DNA of 64,000 bases from Cylindrotheca closterium (taxonomy: Eukaryota > Bacillariophyta > Bacillariophyceae > Bacillariales > Bacillariaceae): assembly GCA_933822405.4 (NCBI GenBank), contig CAKOGP040001758.1, forward strand, positions 253,650 through 317,649, read 5' to 3'. Shown here piece after piece: positions 21,757-31,488 of this stretch (its first letter is position 1; every line of letters starts with the position of its first letter). Under the pieces are notes generated by a model. It had not been told where the DNA came from. It saw only the letters and a list, made by a program, of their open reading frames with translations, and did no database searches. The translations under genes were made by a program, and so were the position numbers.

Positions 21757-23237
21757 TTACTTGCTTTGAAAATCCTTCCAGGTATCTTGCAGCAGTTGCA
21801 AGAACTTCTTGTTCTCTTCTTCGGTACCTATTGTTACACGAATGCACTGATCACAGTGCATCTCGCTTCCACGATAACGAGTCACGACACCCTTATCTGC
21901 CATGGTCTTGTACATTTCAATTGCCTTGTCTTTTACGCGGAACAACAAAAAATTGGAATCACTGGGGTAAACTTTAACGACAAAGTCCAAAGCTTCCAAC
22001 TCTTTGGCGACAACCTCTCGTTGTGCCAACAAGCTGGCAATGTTCTTTTCCAAAGTGGAAATCGACTTCATGGCATTGATGGCAACTTCACTGGTCAAGG
22101 AGTTGACATTGTAAGGAGCCTTGACATTGTTCATTAGTTGGATGACATCCGGTGCCCCGATACAGAATCCGCAACGAATTCCAGCCAATCCAAAGGCCTT
22201 GGAAAGTGTTTGCAAAACGACGACGTTGGGGTACTTGTTGACCAATTCAATAGCGCTGCCTTCCTTGCTAAAGTCTACGTATGCCTCATCGACGACGACC
22301 AATCCCTTATACTTTTCACTGGAGGCGACCTTTTCAATCTCTGATAGTGGGATTGCCTTGCAAGTTGGGTTCCCAGGACTGCAGATGAACAGCAACTTGG
22401 TTTCGTCGGTGACGGCATCCAACATCTGATAATTTTGTATAAGGAAAGACGCATCACATAGAAACAGAAAAAGAATATCCGCAGTCATATCACAAAGAAA
22501 AATATCCACAGTCAGAAACGAATGAATGGCAACACATGTACACTCGTCAGACGTCTCGTTGGGCCCATCACACCAATCTGAATTGTCATGACGACGACTG
22601 AAACATACTAACATACCTCTGAAACCCGAATATCAAAGTCGGGCGTCAAGGGAACCGACAAAAGTGAAACATCATTGACCTTGGCGCAAACCTTGTACAT
22701 GCCATACGTGGGAGGTGTAATCAGGATATTGTCCTTGGCAGGATAGCAAAAGATTCTCATCAACAAATCAATGGCTTCATCCGATCCTACACCAACAAAA
22801 ATGTTCTCAGGCTTCATGCCGTGCCCACGGTATTTAGCATACAATTCCTTTAGACCAATTTGATAAGGATCGGGATAACGCTCCAAAGTATTGCAATTGT
22901 CGTAAGGGTCCAAACACTTGGTGGGCAGACTGGTAGGACCGTAGGCATTTTCGTTCGCATCCAACAAGACACCGCTGGAATAATCGTCGCGGGCACATCG
23001 ATAAGGGTGCAATTCAAGAATGTTTTTGCGAGCAATGCTTGCGGCAATTCCGGTTCCAGTTGTCATTTTGCTATTGTTGGTATTGGCAGTTACTGTGTTT
23101 GAACTTGATTTTCGACCGTTGCTTTTGTCGGAAGTTGAGAATAAGGAAGATGTTTCCTTAGGGCTAATTGCCTGTGTGTAGAAGATAAGTTGACAGGCAA
23201 GAACAATGTAAATAAAATTCTGAGGACAATATCTCAT
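21757..23237 (-). CDS. Histidinol-phosphate aminotransferase, 2 exons
   Basis: PLP enzyme that converts imidazole acetol phosphate plus Glu to histidinol phosphate (histidine biosynthesis). Exons 23237-22617 and 22425-21757 are joined in phase 0 across a GTATGT..CAG intron, giving about 429 residues. Typical features: LDANENAYGP near residue 92, ERYPDPYQIGLKELYA, VGVGSDEAIDLLMR, ICSPGNPT, VVDEAYVDFS, and the PLP-lysine motif TLSKAFGLAGIRCGF. The C-terminal IRVTIGTEEENKKFLQ is also typical. The first ~70 residues precede the enzyme core and begin with a hydrophobic segment (FIYIVLACQLIFYTQA), which suggests a signal-type leader for plastid or ER. The expected Phe after the cleavage site is not seen. 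A second possible start is MTTGTGIAASIARK. Confidence 0.92.
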
Positions 23238-23392
23238 TCACAGAATATTCAACAAATGGATGGTGGTCTAAATACCTTTTTGCTGCTTCCGATGAGAAAG
23301 TGGAAGGGATCAGGTTTGAGGTTGTCACGAGAATTACAGAACTCGTGGTGAAATTGTGAAATGTGAGACAACCGCTCTGAAGCCACTGCTTT

Positions 23393-23486
23393 TGTTTAGA
23401 TGTTGGGTGATGACAACGGAAAAGACGTAAAACCTTGTTGTCTGAAAATTAATTGAATTGTGTGCGAAAACATGCACGTAAACGAT
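23393..23486. repeat. 94-bp direct repeat, left copy
   Basis: Appears identical by eye to 25945-26038. It begins TGTTTAGATGTTGG and ends CACGTAAACGAT. The end of the repeat is continuous with the reading frame of the reverse transcriptase fragment, so the repeat contains some coding sequence or the frame is fortuitous. Confidence 0.9.
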
Positions 23487-24297
23487 GTGGATGACGATGG
23501 TTACTCGAACACGATGTTCAAAGCCATTGTTGACTACAAGAAAGATCCGAAGGTGGCTGTCTCAGAGGAGAAGTCTTATGTCATGAGCAAGAATGGACAG
23601 AGACGAACTCGAAAGACCACCAAAGGATGGAAACTGATGGTCCTATGGAACGATGGGACACAGTCTTGGATTGACTTGAGCGTTTTGAAGGAATCCAATC
23701 CTGTTGATGTTGCTGAATTTGCAAAAGCGCATCATATTGATGAGGAACCTGCATTCCGCTGGTGGGTACCTTATACACTCAGAAAGCGAGACATGATCAT
23801 CTCTGCTGTTAAGGCCCGTGTCAGAAAGACTACGCACAAGTACGGTATTGAAATACCAACAAGTGTAGAACACGCAAAGAGGCTTGACGCCCAAAATGGT
23901 AACAACTTGTGGATGAAAGCGTTATCTAAGGAAATGTCCAACATTGGTGTTGCAGTTGAAGTGCTGGCCTATGGCGTGCTAGCACCTCCTGGATATTCAA
24001 AGGTCACTGGTCATCTAGTATGGGATGTGAAGATGGATTTCACTCGCAAAGCCCGATGGGTACTTGATGGTCACAAAACACCTGATCCCCTGTATTCTCA
24101 GTATGCAGGAGTGGTATCACGTGAGAGTGTCAGAATTGCCTTTACCTATGCTGCCCTGAATAACCTGGACGTTTTTGCTGCCGATATCCGAAATGCTTAC
24201 CTTCAAGCACCCTCATCCAGAAAGGACTATATCATTTGTGGCCCTGAATTTGGATTGGAGAATGTTGGAAAGGTTGCCTTGATTCATCGTGCATCCA
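23460..24297 (+). pseudogene. Truncated Copia-type reverse transcriptase (RVT_2) fragment
   Basis: The frame is open to 24608, but recognisable homology ends near 24297. The N-terminal part has a chromodomain-like stretch typical of diatom Copia polyproteins (FKAIVDYKKDP, then a GWKLMVLWNDGTQSW strand). This is followed by the start of RVT_2: FRWWVPYTLRKRD, WMKALSKEMSNI, VWDVKMDFTRKARWVLDGH, SRESVRIAFTYAALNN and DVFAADIRNAYLQAP. The DIRNAYL Asp is the first catalytic Asp of the polymerase. The expected LYG.KS.G block after VALIHRA is replaced by unrelated sequence, and the catalytic YVDD box is missing, so this copy cannot encode an active polymerase. Confidence 0.85.
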
Positions 24298-24370
24298 TCA
24301 TCTTCCAGGGTGGGTCCGGCTCCAGAGTCCAATGCATCGCAGAAATAACTTTGGGCTCGGCCGGGACCAG

Positions 24371-25909
24371 TCAATGTTTCTTCCCAAGAATCTTGGCAAG
24401 AACAATAGCATTGACATCAGCAGATGTAGAAGGAGCAGGCGCATGGCTAGCGGCATTGGCTGTTTTGAGTGCACTGACAAGAGTATCATGGAGACCTTTC
24501 TTCTTGTCTTCCTCATCAGTGTATTGCTTGACACGTCGTTTCAGCTCCTTTTCAAAAGCAGCAGCCGATACTTTTCCTTCTTTCTTTGGAGACGAGTTTC
24601 CACCATGAGCTTTAGCCTTTGCAGCTCTATCTCTTGCGACTGCAGCCTTCCCCTCAGGTGTCAAACGCCAAGCTTTGAGCTCAGCTCTTTGCTCTGCAGG
24701 GAGCTTGTCGAACTCCTTTTTCTTGTAGAAACGAAGATGAACGCCAGTCTTTCCAATTCCAGATCTCAGAGAAGCAATCTCAATGGTTTGGTTGGCTGAT
24801 TCATCAATGGTAACAGTAGTATCTGAAATTTGTGCGTGACTGCGCTTGTTCTTCTTGGCAACCGGGTCGGCAAGTTGGAGCAATCGTGCACATTCTTCAA
24901 AAGAATATCTTGGGCCATTAGGATCTTCGTTGCCCTCAATGTTGGCAATAGTCGCATGGAGCCCAGGATCAGTTGTGTGGAGCGCTCGAAGGAGGTATCC
25001 AATCCTTGTGTGCTCATTTGGAATCTGGTATTCCACATGTTGAGAGGCAGTAAGGAGAGCCTGGTGGGCATTGCGGTGTCCTCCAATGAATCGTTCCAAA
25101 GGAAAAGTGCCGTTTCCCTTCCACTTTTGAACAGTAATGAAATCGGTGTTCTTTTCAATTTCTTTAGACCACTTCTCTTTACCAAGGTATTGAGCAACAA
25201 TGGCAAAGAAGGCACCTCTTCCATCTCTTGTCTGCTCAAATGGGGTCAAAGACGAAGCATAAGTCGTCCCTCGTAGCGCTTCCTCCAGTTTGGCAAATAC
25301 TCGAGCATTATCCTGGTGAAACCTAGGATGAGTGTGGGATGCTCTAGCAGTGAATTCAGCAACAAGCGAGCCATGTTCAATAGAATATGGTCGATCCGGA
25401 GCAAGTGGTGGTTCAGCTGGAACATCAGCGTCTTCTCTCAAGACATATCCAAGAGGGAAACCTCTTACACCATAGCTCTCATGGATGACAGATCTAAAGG
25501 CAGCAAGCCATTTCATGATGGGCAAAGCTTTGCTGACACAGGGTACCTTTGGATCTTCCCGCTCTTGAGCAATCTTCAGTGCTTCACGCTCCTCTTGATA
25601 CATGATGAGTGTATTTGTCCATCTCATGCATGCTGCAGTGAGCGCTCTGCCAGTAGCAAGATAAAATCGGACAGCAGAGGCAGCAGTCTTGAGGCGTGAA
25701 AGAGACAGGGCGCTGAAGACACTATTTGGAGGGCCATGTCTTGTGATGTGCTTGTGAATATCATCAAGCATGCCGTCATTGAACTCCTTGAGCGAATCTA
25801 TTGTTGTGATGCCTTGCTGATTCAGATGGGGATCGAAAATTCCTGGTGGGATTGCCATCTGATCATCATGGGTGAAGAAAGCAGTGTTTTGGGCATTTGT
25901 AATGACCAT
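24371..25909 (-). CDS. Gag-like ORF of a diatom Copia element
   Basis: An intact 512-residue ORF opposite to the reverse transcriptase fragment. The N-terminal region is hydrophilic and helical (FDPHLNQQGITTIDSLKEFN). The middle resembles capsid-type gag (FPLERFIGGHRNAHQALLTA, HTRIGYLLRALHTTDPGLHA). The C-terminal third is basic with YKKKEFDKLPAEQRAELKAW, a pattern I associate with gag proteins of diatom Copia elements, followed by a Lys/Ala-rich nucleic-acid-binding tail. No CCHC zinc knuckle is seen. The start is 35 bases inside the right-hand direct repeat, where a gag start is expected after an LTR and primer site. Confidence 0.65.
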   Translation of the reverse strand: MVITNAQNTAFFTHDDQMAIPPGIFDPHLNQQGITTIDSLKEFNDGMLDDIHKHITRHGPPNSVFSALSLSRLKTAASAVRFYLATGRALTAACMRWTNTLIMYQEEREALKIAQEREDPKVPCVSKALPIMKWLAAFRSVIHESYGVRGFPLGYVLREDADVPAEPPLAPDRPYSIEHGSLVAEFTARASHTHPRFHQDNARVFAKLEEALRGTTYASSLTPFEQTRDGRGAFFAIVAQYLGKEKWSKEIEKNTDFITVQKWKGNGTFPLERFIGGHRNAHQALLTASQHVEYQIPNEHTRIGYLLRALHTTDPGLHATIANIEGNEDPNGPRYSFEECARLLQLADPVAKKNKRSHAQISDTTVTIDESANQTIEIASLRSGIGKTGVHLRFYKKKEFDKLPAEQRAELKAWRLTPEGKAAVARDRAAKAKAHGGNSSPKKEGKVSAAAFEKELKRRVKQYTDEEDKKKGLHDTLVSALKTANAASHAPAPSTSADVNAIVLAKILGKKH

Positions 25910-25944
25910 TCTGGGTAGTCGTTAGACAGTGGGTACTGATAAAC

Positions 25945-26038
25945 TGTTTAGATGTTGGGTGATGACAACGGAAAAGACGTAAAACCTTGTTGTCTGAAAA
26001 TTAATTGAATTGTGTGCGAAAACATGCACGTAAACGAT
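25945..26038. repeat. 94-bp direct repeat, right copy
   Basis: Second copy of the repeat at 23393-23486. On the minus strand it lies upstream of the gag-like ORF and ends CATCTAAACA, like an LTR end. The sequence between repeat and ORF (25910-25944) would be the primer-binding region. Confidence 0.9.
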
Positions 26039-26320
26039 CGCTAGCATCGCCAACGTTCACCAACGTTCAATTTGGCGTACTAACCGACATTCCGTCTGTC
26101 TGCCTGACGTTAGAACACCACAACTTTTTCTCTGTCTGTCCGTTGTAAGCTTATTCGTAGATTGGTAGACAAATCCAAAACTATAAAAGTACTATTTGAT
26201 TATGGCTTCAGAGTGACGAAACCTGCAGTTGCATCGAAGGGATGACGCACTCATGCAAAAAGTCCGAATGTACTGACCGCAGACAGACTTCCTCCAGACT
26301 CGGATTTGACTCGGATGACA

Positions 26321-29191
26321 CTAGTCTTCAATGGTACTCTTGCTTTCTTCCTGCTTGCCGCCAATACTACTTGTGTTATTAGCATTGTGAATCACAGCCG
26401 CAATCATGGATAGGGAATTTGTCACCTTTTCGATCGGATTGATGTTGTCCTGTATTATTGTTTCCATGATTTGCTTTTCAAAGCAATGGGACACTGCCAC
26501 CAATATGTGGAGCTCACAACACTTGATGGGCAAGGAACCACTGCGACTAATGGCGACTAGCAGATCCATGGCCTTGTTCCTTTCCATCGTCAATTCATCG
26601 CTATCAAGAAGCGTCCGCTGATTTTGTTCCCATCCCATCAGTAGGTGCTCTTGGCGGGATCTTTCCCAGTACTTGGAAGTCTGGACAATGGTCGATTTCA
26701 ACGCGCCATCTTTGTCCATTTCCTCAAACTTGGAATCCAATATACTAGGAATCAAGGTAAGATCATTTGAGGAAGAGGTATCCACACGCTTGGGCAAAAA
26801 TGTTGTCGTTGATGGCGGCTGACTCTCGTGTGATCCCGTGGAAGGAACAGCTGCCATTTGTTGGCCACTCAGAAATGCCATTTGTGGCATGTGTTCCCCT
26901 GGTGCCGAAATCATCTCAAGTGATGCACGTGGCTGTTGATGCCTTCGATTGGAAGAATGCATCCCACCGGAGTCCTCTTCATTTGGGTATGCTTCCACTC
27001 TTCCGTCGATTGCCTCTTGTAATTTTGCTCGCATTTTGGCGTCGTCTAGTTCCTTGTCTTTGGCTCGCTCCAAGGTTTCCAGTACTGTCGAAGCATACTG
27101 TCGTACCGTCTTTACCTTTTCTTGCACGCTGGGTTCACCTTCATCCTCATTGCCGTTGCTAGATCGATCAAAGGAAAGAAGATCGGACGGTATTTGGTGA
27201 TCCGCGAAGAGCGTCATGAGATCTTGGGTCAACTGGATTTCCTTGGTCAATGCACCCTCTGGAAGATTCAGTAGCGTTTCCAATTGTGGTTTGATTTGAA
27301 TGATGCAAACGCCAAAGACCGAGGACTCGAGTTGCATTTTTCGGTAGGCTTCGGCAAAGGCACGTTGTTCTGGGGACAGGGATGAAATGGAGTCCCGAAA
27401 TTCCTTGGCACTCGGCAAAGTGTTGGTGAGAAGAGGAATCAATACCTCGTCCTTGTTTTGAACAATAATAGCATCTTTGGGCACAAAGGTGTCTGGTCCA
27501 CTCATGACTCCCAAGACAACCAAGAAGCTAGAGAACTGATTCGCTCGAGCAACCAAGTTTGTTTTCCAAGATCCGTGATCCAAACCCCAACGATGTTGCA
27601 CCCATCCATGCAAGTAGCGATCCCCTTGAAGATTGATTGAAGTGGCAGCATCTACGGCAAGGGCAATGGGCGGATTGGAATCCCCACCTGGGATGTGACG
27701 CACCATGGTTTCCACTAATGACCCTTCACCGGCTTGACCTTCGATGGAGATTGTGCCATCTGGAAATTGTCCACCCCGTCGAATGGCATAGGAGAATGGT
27801 TTGGGAGCATATTCTGACGTCAAGATCTGTTTCGAGTAGTGACTCATGAATCGGTCAAAGTCTTGGGATGTCAATTCCTTTCCGATGGCTTGGATCAGTT
27901 GATCTCGGAGCAAACCTTCCACATAGTCGACACTGTCAGCCCAAGATTCCGTCAGCTCACCAAGATGACGTAGCATACTGGTCAATACAATGTCCTTTTC
28001 TGACATGTACCCCTCATCTGGATATCTCGATTCGACGGAATGAACAAAGTCATCCATGGAATCGTCGTGCTTGGAAAGAAACAAATCAATGTCTCCTGTG
28101 GGTAATACAGAAGAACCTTCAAACAAGGGGAGAATAGGAGCAAACATCATACTTTCCAAAGCTTGTCTTTCTTCAGGCGTAGTAGGCCGACGATTGTCAT
28201 TGTCTGCTGGAGCAACCTTTTCCAAGTGTTCAAAAATGGAAGAAACCTCGTCGGCCCATGCTTCATATTTGTTTCGAAAGGCAAAGGCTTGTTCAATTTC
28301 CGTGTTTCGCCTTGGTGTCTTGCACGCTTTTGATTGTCGGTCGACTGAGAATTCACTGCTGAGTAGTCCTTTGGTCGTCCCATAACTCATGATTTGTTGA
28401 AAGAGCCAGGTCATGTCGACTGTCAAATCGTGAACCCGTGACGGCAAGGGAGTGGGAGGTCGTCGATCCGTAGGCCGTCCTTTATTCAAGCTCCCCAACA
28501 ATACAATTTCCGTTTCCATGTCACTTCGATTTTGCAATTCAATTTCTTGATCGTCCCCAATTTGGAAATAGACTCGATAGGGTGTGCTCAATTTCCATTC
28601 GTAATCCTGAACCGTAGCCTTGACCTGAATGTTTTCCTTGGAAGAAGATGCCAGACGACCGATCAATCCCGCGCCTGATTTCACACTACCTATAATATCC
28701 ATCTCGGACCGAATCACCTTTCGTTTCGTTTGCTGGACAAAGTCACACGTTTGGTCCATCCGAAAGTGAAGGGAGACGGGTTTCTTGTGTTCCTGCACGG
28801 CCTTTACGAGCTGGAGCAAGGTTTCGTGCGATAGACCAATTTTCTTGAGGACGGAAATGGCGGATGCAATCAGAGTGTTGGTCATGGTGTCGACCATTGC
28901 GTACTTGTCATTGTAGGTATGATGCTCCGCCTCTTCCAGCAAAACGGGATGACGTGTGGTGTTGAGAATCGTGCCGACCGCCTGCAGTGCATCTTGGACT
29001 GAGTTTGAAAAAGACTGCTGGTTAGACAAAGAAGGAAACACAAAAGCTTCAAGCCTCAGCCACCATACTGTATACGCACCCTTGTTCCGAAAATGCACCT
29101 GATGCAAATCCAACGGACTGACAGCTTGGCAAATCGTCACAGTACCTAAGCTAATTCCAAACAGAATCAAGAGTGGGCGAAATGATTGCAT
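26321..29191 (-). CDS. Large secreted/ER protein, conserved protist family of unknown function
   Basis: Start chosen at the ATG at 29191, which begins a clear signal peptide (MQSFRPLLILFGISLGTVTI..CQA). A frame open further upstream lacks support. The ORF gives 956 residues. An 81-base GT-AG segment at 28999-29079 lies in frame and looks like an intron; removing it joins HFRNK to VQDALQAVG and leaves about 929 residues. Distinctive blocks are EEAEHHTYNDKYAMVDTM, KGRPTDRRPPTPLPSR, RYLHGWVQHRWGLDHGSW, KDAIIVQNKDEVLIPLL, AKEFRDSISSLSPEQRAFA and HQIPSDLLSFD. I recall similar blocks in other protist proteins but know no function. The C-terminal ~200 residues are Ser/Glu-rich and probably disordered. 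Confidence 0.75.
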   Translation of the reverse strand: MQSFRPLLILFGISLGTVTICQAVSPLDLHQVHFRNKGAYTVWWLRLEAFVFPSLSNQQSFSNSVQDALQAVGTILNTTRHPVLLEEAEHHTYNDKYAMVDTMTNTLIASAISVLKKIGLSHETLLQLVKAVQEHKKPVSLHFRMDQTCDFVQQTKRKVIRSEMDIIGSVKSGAGLIGRLASSSKENIQVKATVQDYEWKLSTPYRVYFQIGDDQEIELQNRSDMETEIVLLGSLNKGRPTDRRPPTPLPSRVHDLTVDMTWLFQQIMSYGTTKGLLSSEFSVDRQSKACKTPRRNTEIEQAFAFRNKYEAWADEVSSIFEHLEKVAPADNDNRRPTTPEERQALESMMFAPILPLFEGSSVLPTGDIDLFLSKHDDSMDDFVHSVESRYPDEGYMSEKDIVLTSMLRHLGELTESWADSVDYVEGLLRDQLIQAIGKELTSQDFDRFMSHYSKQILTSEYAPKPFSYAIRRGGQFPDGTISIEGQAGEGSLVETMVRHIPGGDSNPPIALAVDAATSINLQGDRYLHGWVQHRWGLDHGSWKTNLVARANQFSSFLVVLGVMSGPDTFVPKDAIIVQNKDEVLIPLLTNTLPSAKEFRDSISSLSPEQRAFAEAYRKMQLESSVFGVCIIQIKPQLETLLNLPEGALTKEIQLTQDLMTLFADHQIPSDLLSFDRSSNGNEDEGEPSVQEKVKTVRQYASTVLETLERAKDKELDDAKMRAKLQEAIDGRVEAYPNEEDSGGMHSSNRRHQQPRASLEMISAPGEHMPQMAFLSGQQMAAVPSTGSHESQPPSTTTFLPKRVDTSSSNDLTLIPSILDSKFEEMDKDGALKSTIVQTSKYWERSRQEHLLMGWEQNQRTLLDSDELTMERNKAMDLLVAISRSGSLPIKCCELHILVAVSHCFEKQIMETIIQDNINPIEKVTNSLSMIAAVIHNANNTSSIGGKQEESKSTIED

Positions 29192-29483
29192 TGTGAATCT
29201 TATTCTTTTCTCTTTCGTGAATACTGTATTATCTGTTCCATAGAGGCAGTGTATGAATAAATCGTTGCAATTCCAACAGTCAACGAGAAGTCGGTTGTGG
29301 ACGACGTGTGACATGCGTTTTTGTTCATCATATAGCATTATTATTGACTTGCAAATCCTGAACTTCAATCAAATGAGTCGACTCCGAACCGATCCGAAAT
29401 CATCGTGTCTCGTCATCACGTCGTTCTTCATATCTTTGTTGACACGACACACCACTGTATATCTTTGAATAGCAAGATAAACA

Positions 29484-31082
29484 ATGAGTTCAACACACTG
29501 GCTACCAGAAACAGCAAAAGGCGACAACCTTCCCAATGCTTTATGCCTCGGAACAGGCCGATTCTTACGAAGCGTCTTGGTGCCAACCTTGGTGGGAGCT
29601 GGCTATCGACCTGCCTTGATTCAAACACGGGGAAGAAGTTTTATGGAGTTCATGGCTTCTTCTGACTCTGCAACAACAACATATCCGGTAGATACCGTCT
29701 TGCCATCTGGGGACATTCAGACAGATTCAGTGGCCTGTTGGGGAGCCTTTAGTTTGGGAACTTCTGAGGATAAGAGTTATGTGCTCGACAACTTTTTGCC
29801 CACGCTCAAAGGCATCTCCATTCTTGGAATTGGTGTTACAGAGGCAGGATTGGCATCCAAAGACACTCAAGTCATGAAAGATTTGTTCCTTGTATTTCAG
29901 AAATTTCAACAAGTCATCGTCAAAGACAAGAAATGTGAGGATTTGAATGGCAAAAAGATTTGCGTCATTGACATGGACAATGTTCCCAACAATGGCGATA
30001 AGGTTCGACAATACATGTTCGAGCTAGCTGCTGCTACTGAAGATAAAGATATGACATCATTCCTGGAAGAACATATCGTCTTCATGAACTCCATGGTCGA
30101 TCGAATCACTTCGCATCGAGAGGGCGACAAGATGGTCCCGAAATGTGAACCCATGCCCGCCAAGGCGTTGGTCGTTTTGGATCCCAACGGAGATCTACCA
30201 CAGTCGTTTGGTCAGCAACCTGGTGTTGTGGTTCGCAAAAGTGTAGACGAGCTCCAATTGGACATTGCCCTCAAGTTGAAGGTAGCCAACGGGACACATA
30301 CAGCGATTGCTCATTTGTTGGCACTAATGAAATTGCTAAAGACAGATGTTCTCAGCAGCGACAAGCCTGGTTCACTCATGATGAAGTACCTAGACAGCAT
30401 GGTGGAGAATCAAATTGTTCCATCTGCTGGGGTCAATCAAGAGGAGGCGACTGCCGTCTACAAGGATTGGCGACAGCGACTGGTCCATCCACATTTTGGT
30501 CTTTCGAGTTTCTTTATTACCCAAAATGGGCCCGCCAAAGGAGGCATTCGATGGGGTCCTACAGTCAAGGAACTAGCACAACAAAAGATACAGTTGGAAT
30601 ACAGCATGGCATTTGCATATGCTGTCCTGTTGCGGTGGCTGACACCAGTCCCCAATACAGAGGTGGACTCCTCCTCGGGGATTTGCACGGGATGGCTCGA
30701 TGGAGTCGATGTGAATCAAGTCACGATTGACAAGAACAAGGGTACTGAATATGCCGATGGTCTACTATACGATCTGGAGAATGGATGGTATCAGTACAAG
30801 TGCTCCATCAACAGCAATATTGGTGGTAGTGATACCAAGTTGACGGCCCTTTTGCAGAAATGTGTGACCTCCAAAAGCACAGAGGATTGCAAAGATGCAG
30901 TCAAAATGTACCTCTTGGCATCCGATGGTGGAGACCTCTCTTCGGTCCAGGAATCCATCAATGAATTGACAGAAGCTGTTTCACAACTGTACCTTGGCTT
31001 GATCTCTGGCAAAAGTGTCGGGGTCCTCCTGGAAGAGCTTGGAAGCAAGAGCAATGGTATTGGCTTTAGCGACAAGTGTTGA
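29484..31082 (+). CDS. Mannitol dehydrogenase-family polyol/hexuronate oxidoreductase
   Basis: 532 residues, no introns. It belongs to the long-chain polyol dehydrogenase family (mannitol 2-dehydrogenase, fructuronate and tagaturonate reductases), NAD(P)-dependent and zinc-free. Evidence: the N-terminal LGTGRFLRSVLVPTL nucleotide-binding region, GIGVTEAGLA, NSMVDRIT (family signature N..VDRI), and ALKLKVANGTHTAIAHL, which aligns with the catalytic Lys...Asn...His block. A C-terminal helical domain follows. There is no leader, so it is probably cytosolic. The substrate cannot be decided from sequence. It is divergently transcribed from the secreted-protein gene with a ~290-base shared flank. 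Confidence 0.85.
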   Translation: MSSTHWLPETAKGDNLPNALCLGTGRFLRSVLVPTLVGAGYRPALIQTRGRSFMEFMASSDSATTTYPVDTVLPSGDIQTDSVACWGAFSLGTSEDKSYVLDNFLPTLKGISILGIGVTEAGLASKDTQVMKDLFLVFQKFQQVIVKDKKCEDLNGKKICVIDMDNVPNNGDKVRQYMFELAAATEDKDMTSFLEEHIVFMNSMVDRITSHREGDKMVPKCEPMPAKALVVLDPNGDLPQSFGQQPGVVVRKSVDELQLDIALKLKVANGTHTAIAHLLALMKLLKTDVLSSDKPGSLMMKYLDSMVENQIVPSAGVNQEEATAVYKDWRQRLVHPHFGLSSFFITQNGPAKGGIRWGPTVKELAQQKIQLEYSMAFAYAVLLRWLTPVPNTEVDSSSGICTGWLDGVDVNQVTIDKNKGTEYADGLLYDLENGWYQYKCSINSNIGGSDTKLTALLQKCVTSKSTEDCKDAVKMYLLASDGGDLSSVQESINELTEAVSQLYLGLISGKSVGVLLEELGSKSNGIGFSDKC

Positions 31083-31488
31083 AACAATGCAAGATGATGT
31101 TATAATCTTGAGTGAGTAAGTCCTCCAGTAAAATAATGAAGCTGGCAAATATCTATGCTTCATTCCTAAACTTTTCTTATCGATGTATAATGTAGGTATC
31201 GCTTTGCGGTCGTGGGCAATACCAGTACACATGTACATGAGTTCTGTAGCGAAATCAAAAGAATTGGAAATCTGAATGAGCGTTAATTTTTTAACGCTCG
31301 TCTCGATTTTATTTAGAAAAAAAAACGCGTAAACTCACACACCTGCAAACGGGCACGCTGCGGTTTGGATTTTGACCCACAAAACGTCAAAAAACACAAA
31401 CCGAACGCATCTCTTCATTGTATACTTCAATTCCTCTACAAAGCACGCATAATCCAATCGCTCTCCCATTGCAATCTGGAGAACCAAA
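31083..31488. other. Intergenic region with perfect hairpin
   Basis: A perfect inverted repeat GAGCGTTAA-TTTT-TTAACGCTC lies at 31278-31299, followed by a T/A-rich tract. It sits about 190 bases before the M11 protease start. No gene is seen. Confidence 0.6.

Larger units (their letters stand above)
23393..26038. mobile_element. Rearranged Copia-like retroelement insertion
   Basis: A 2.65-kb block bounded by 94-bp direct repeats. It contains a + strand fragment of a Copia polyprotein (N-terminal part of reverse transcriptase) and an oppositely oriented gag-like ORF. Protease, integrase and RNase H regions are absent. The repeats start with TG on the plus strand, so on the minus strand they end in CA, as LTR ends do. 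No target-site duplication is obvious. This is best read as a nested or internally inverted, non-autonomous remnant. Confidence 0.7.

Noticed and set aside
23460..24608. A working reverse transcriptase gene
   Set aside because: Homology stops before the LYG block and the YVDD catalytic box is absent.
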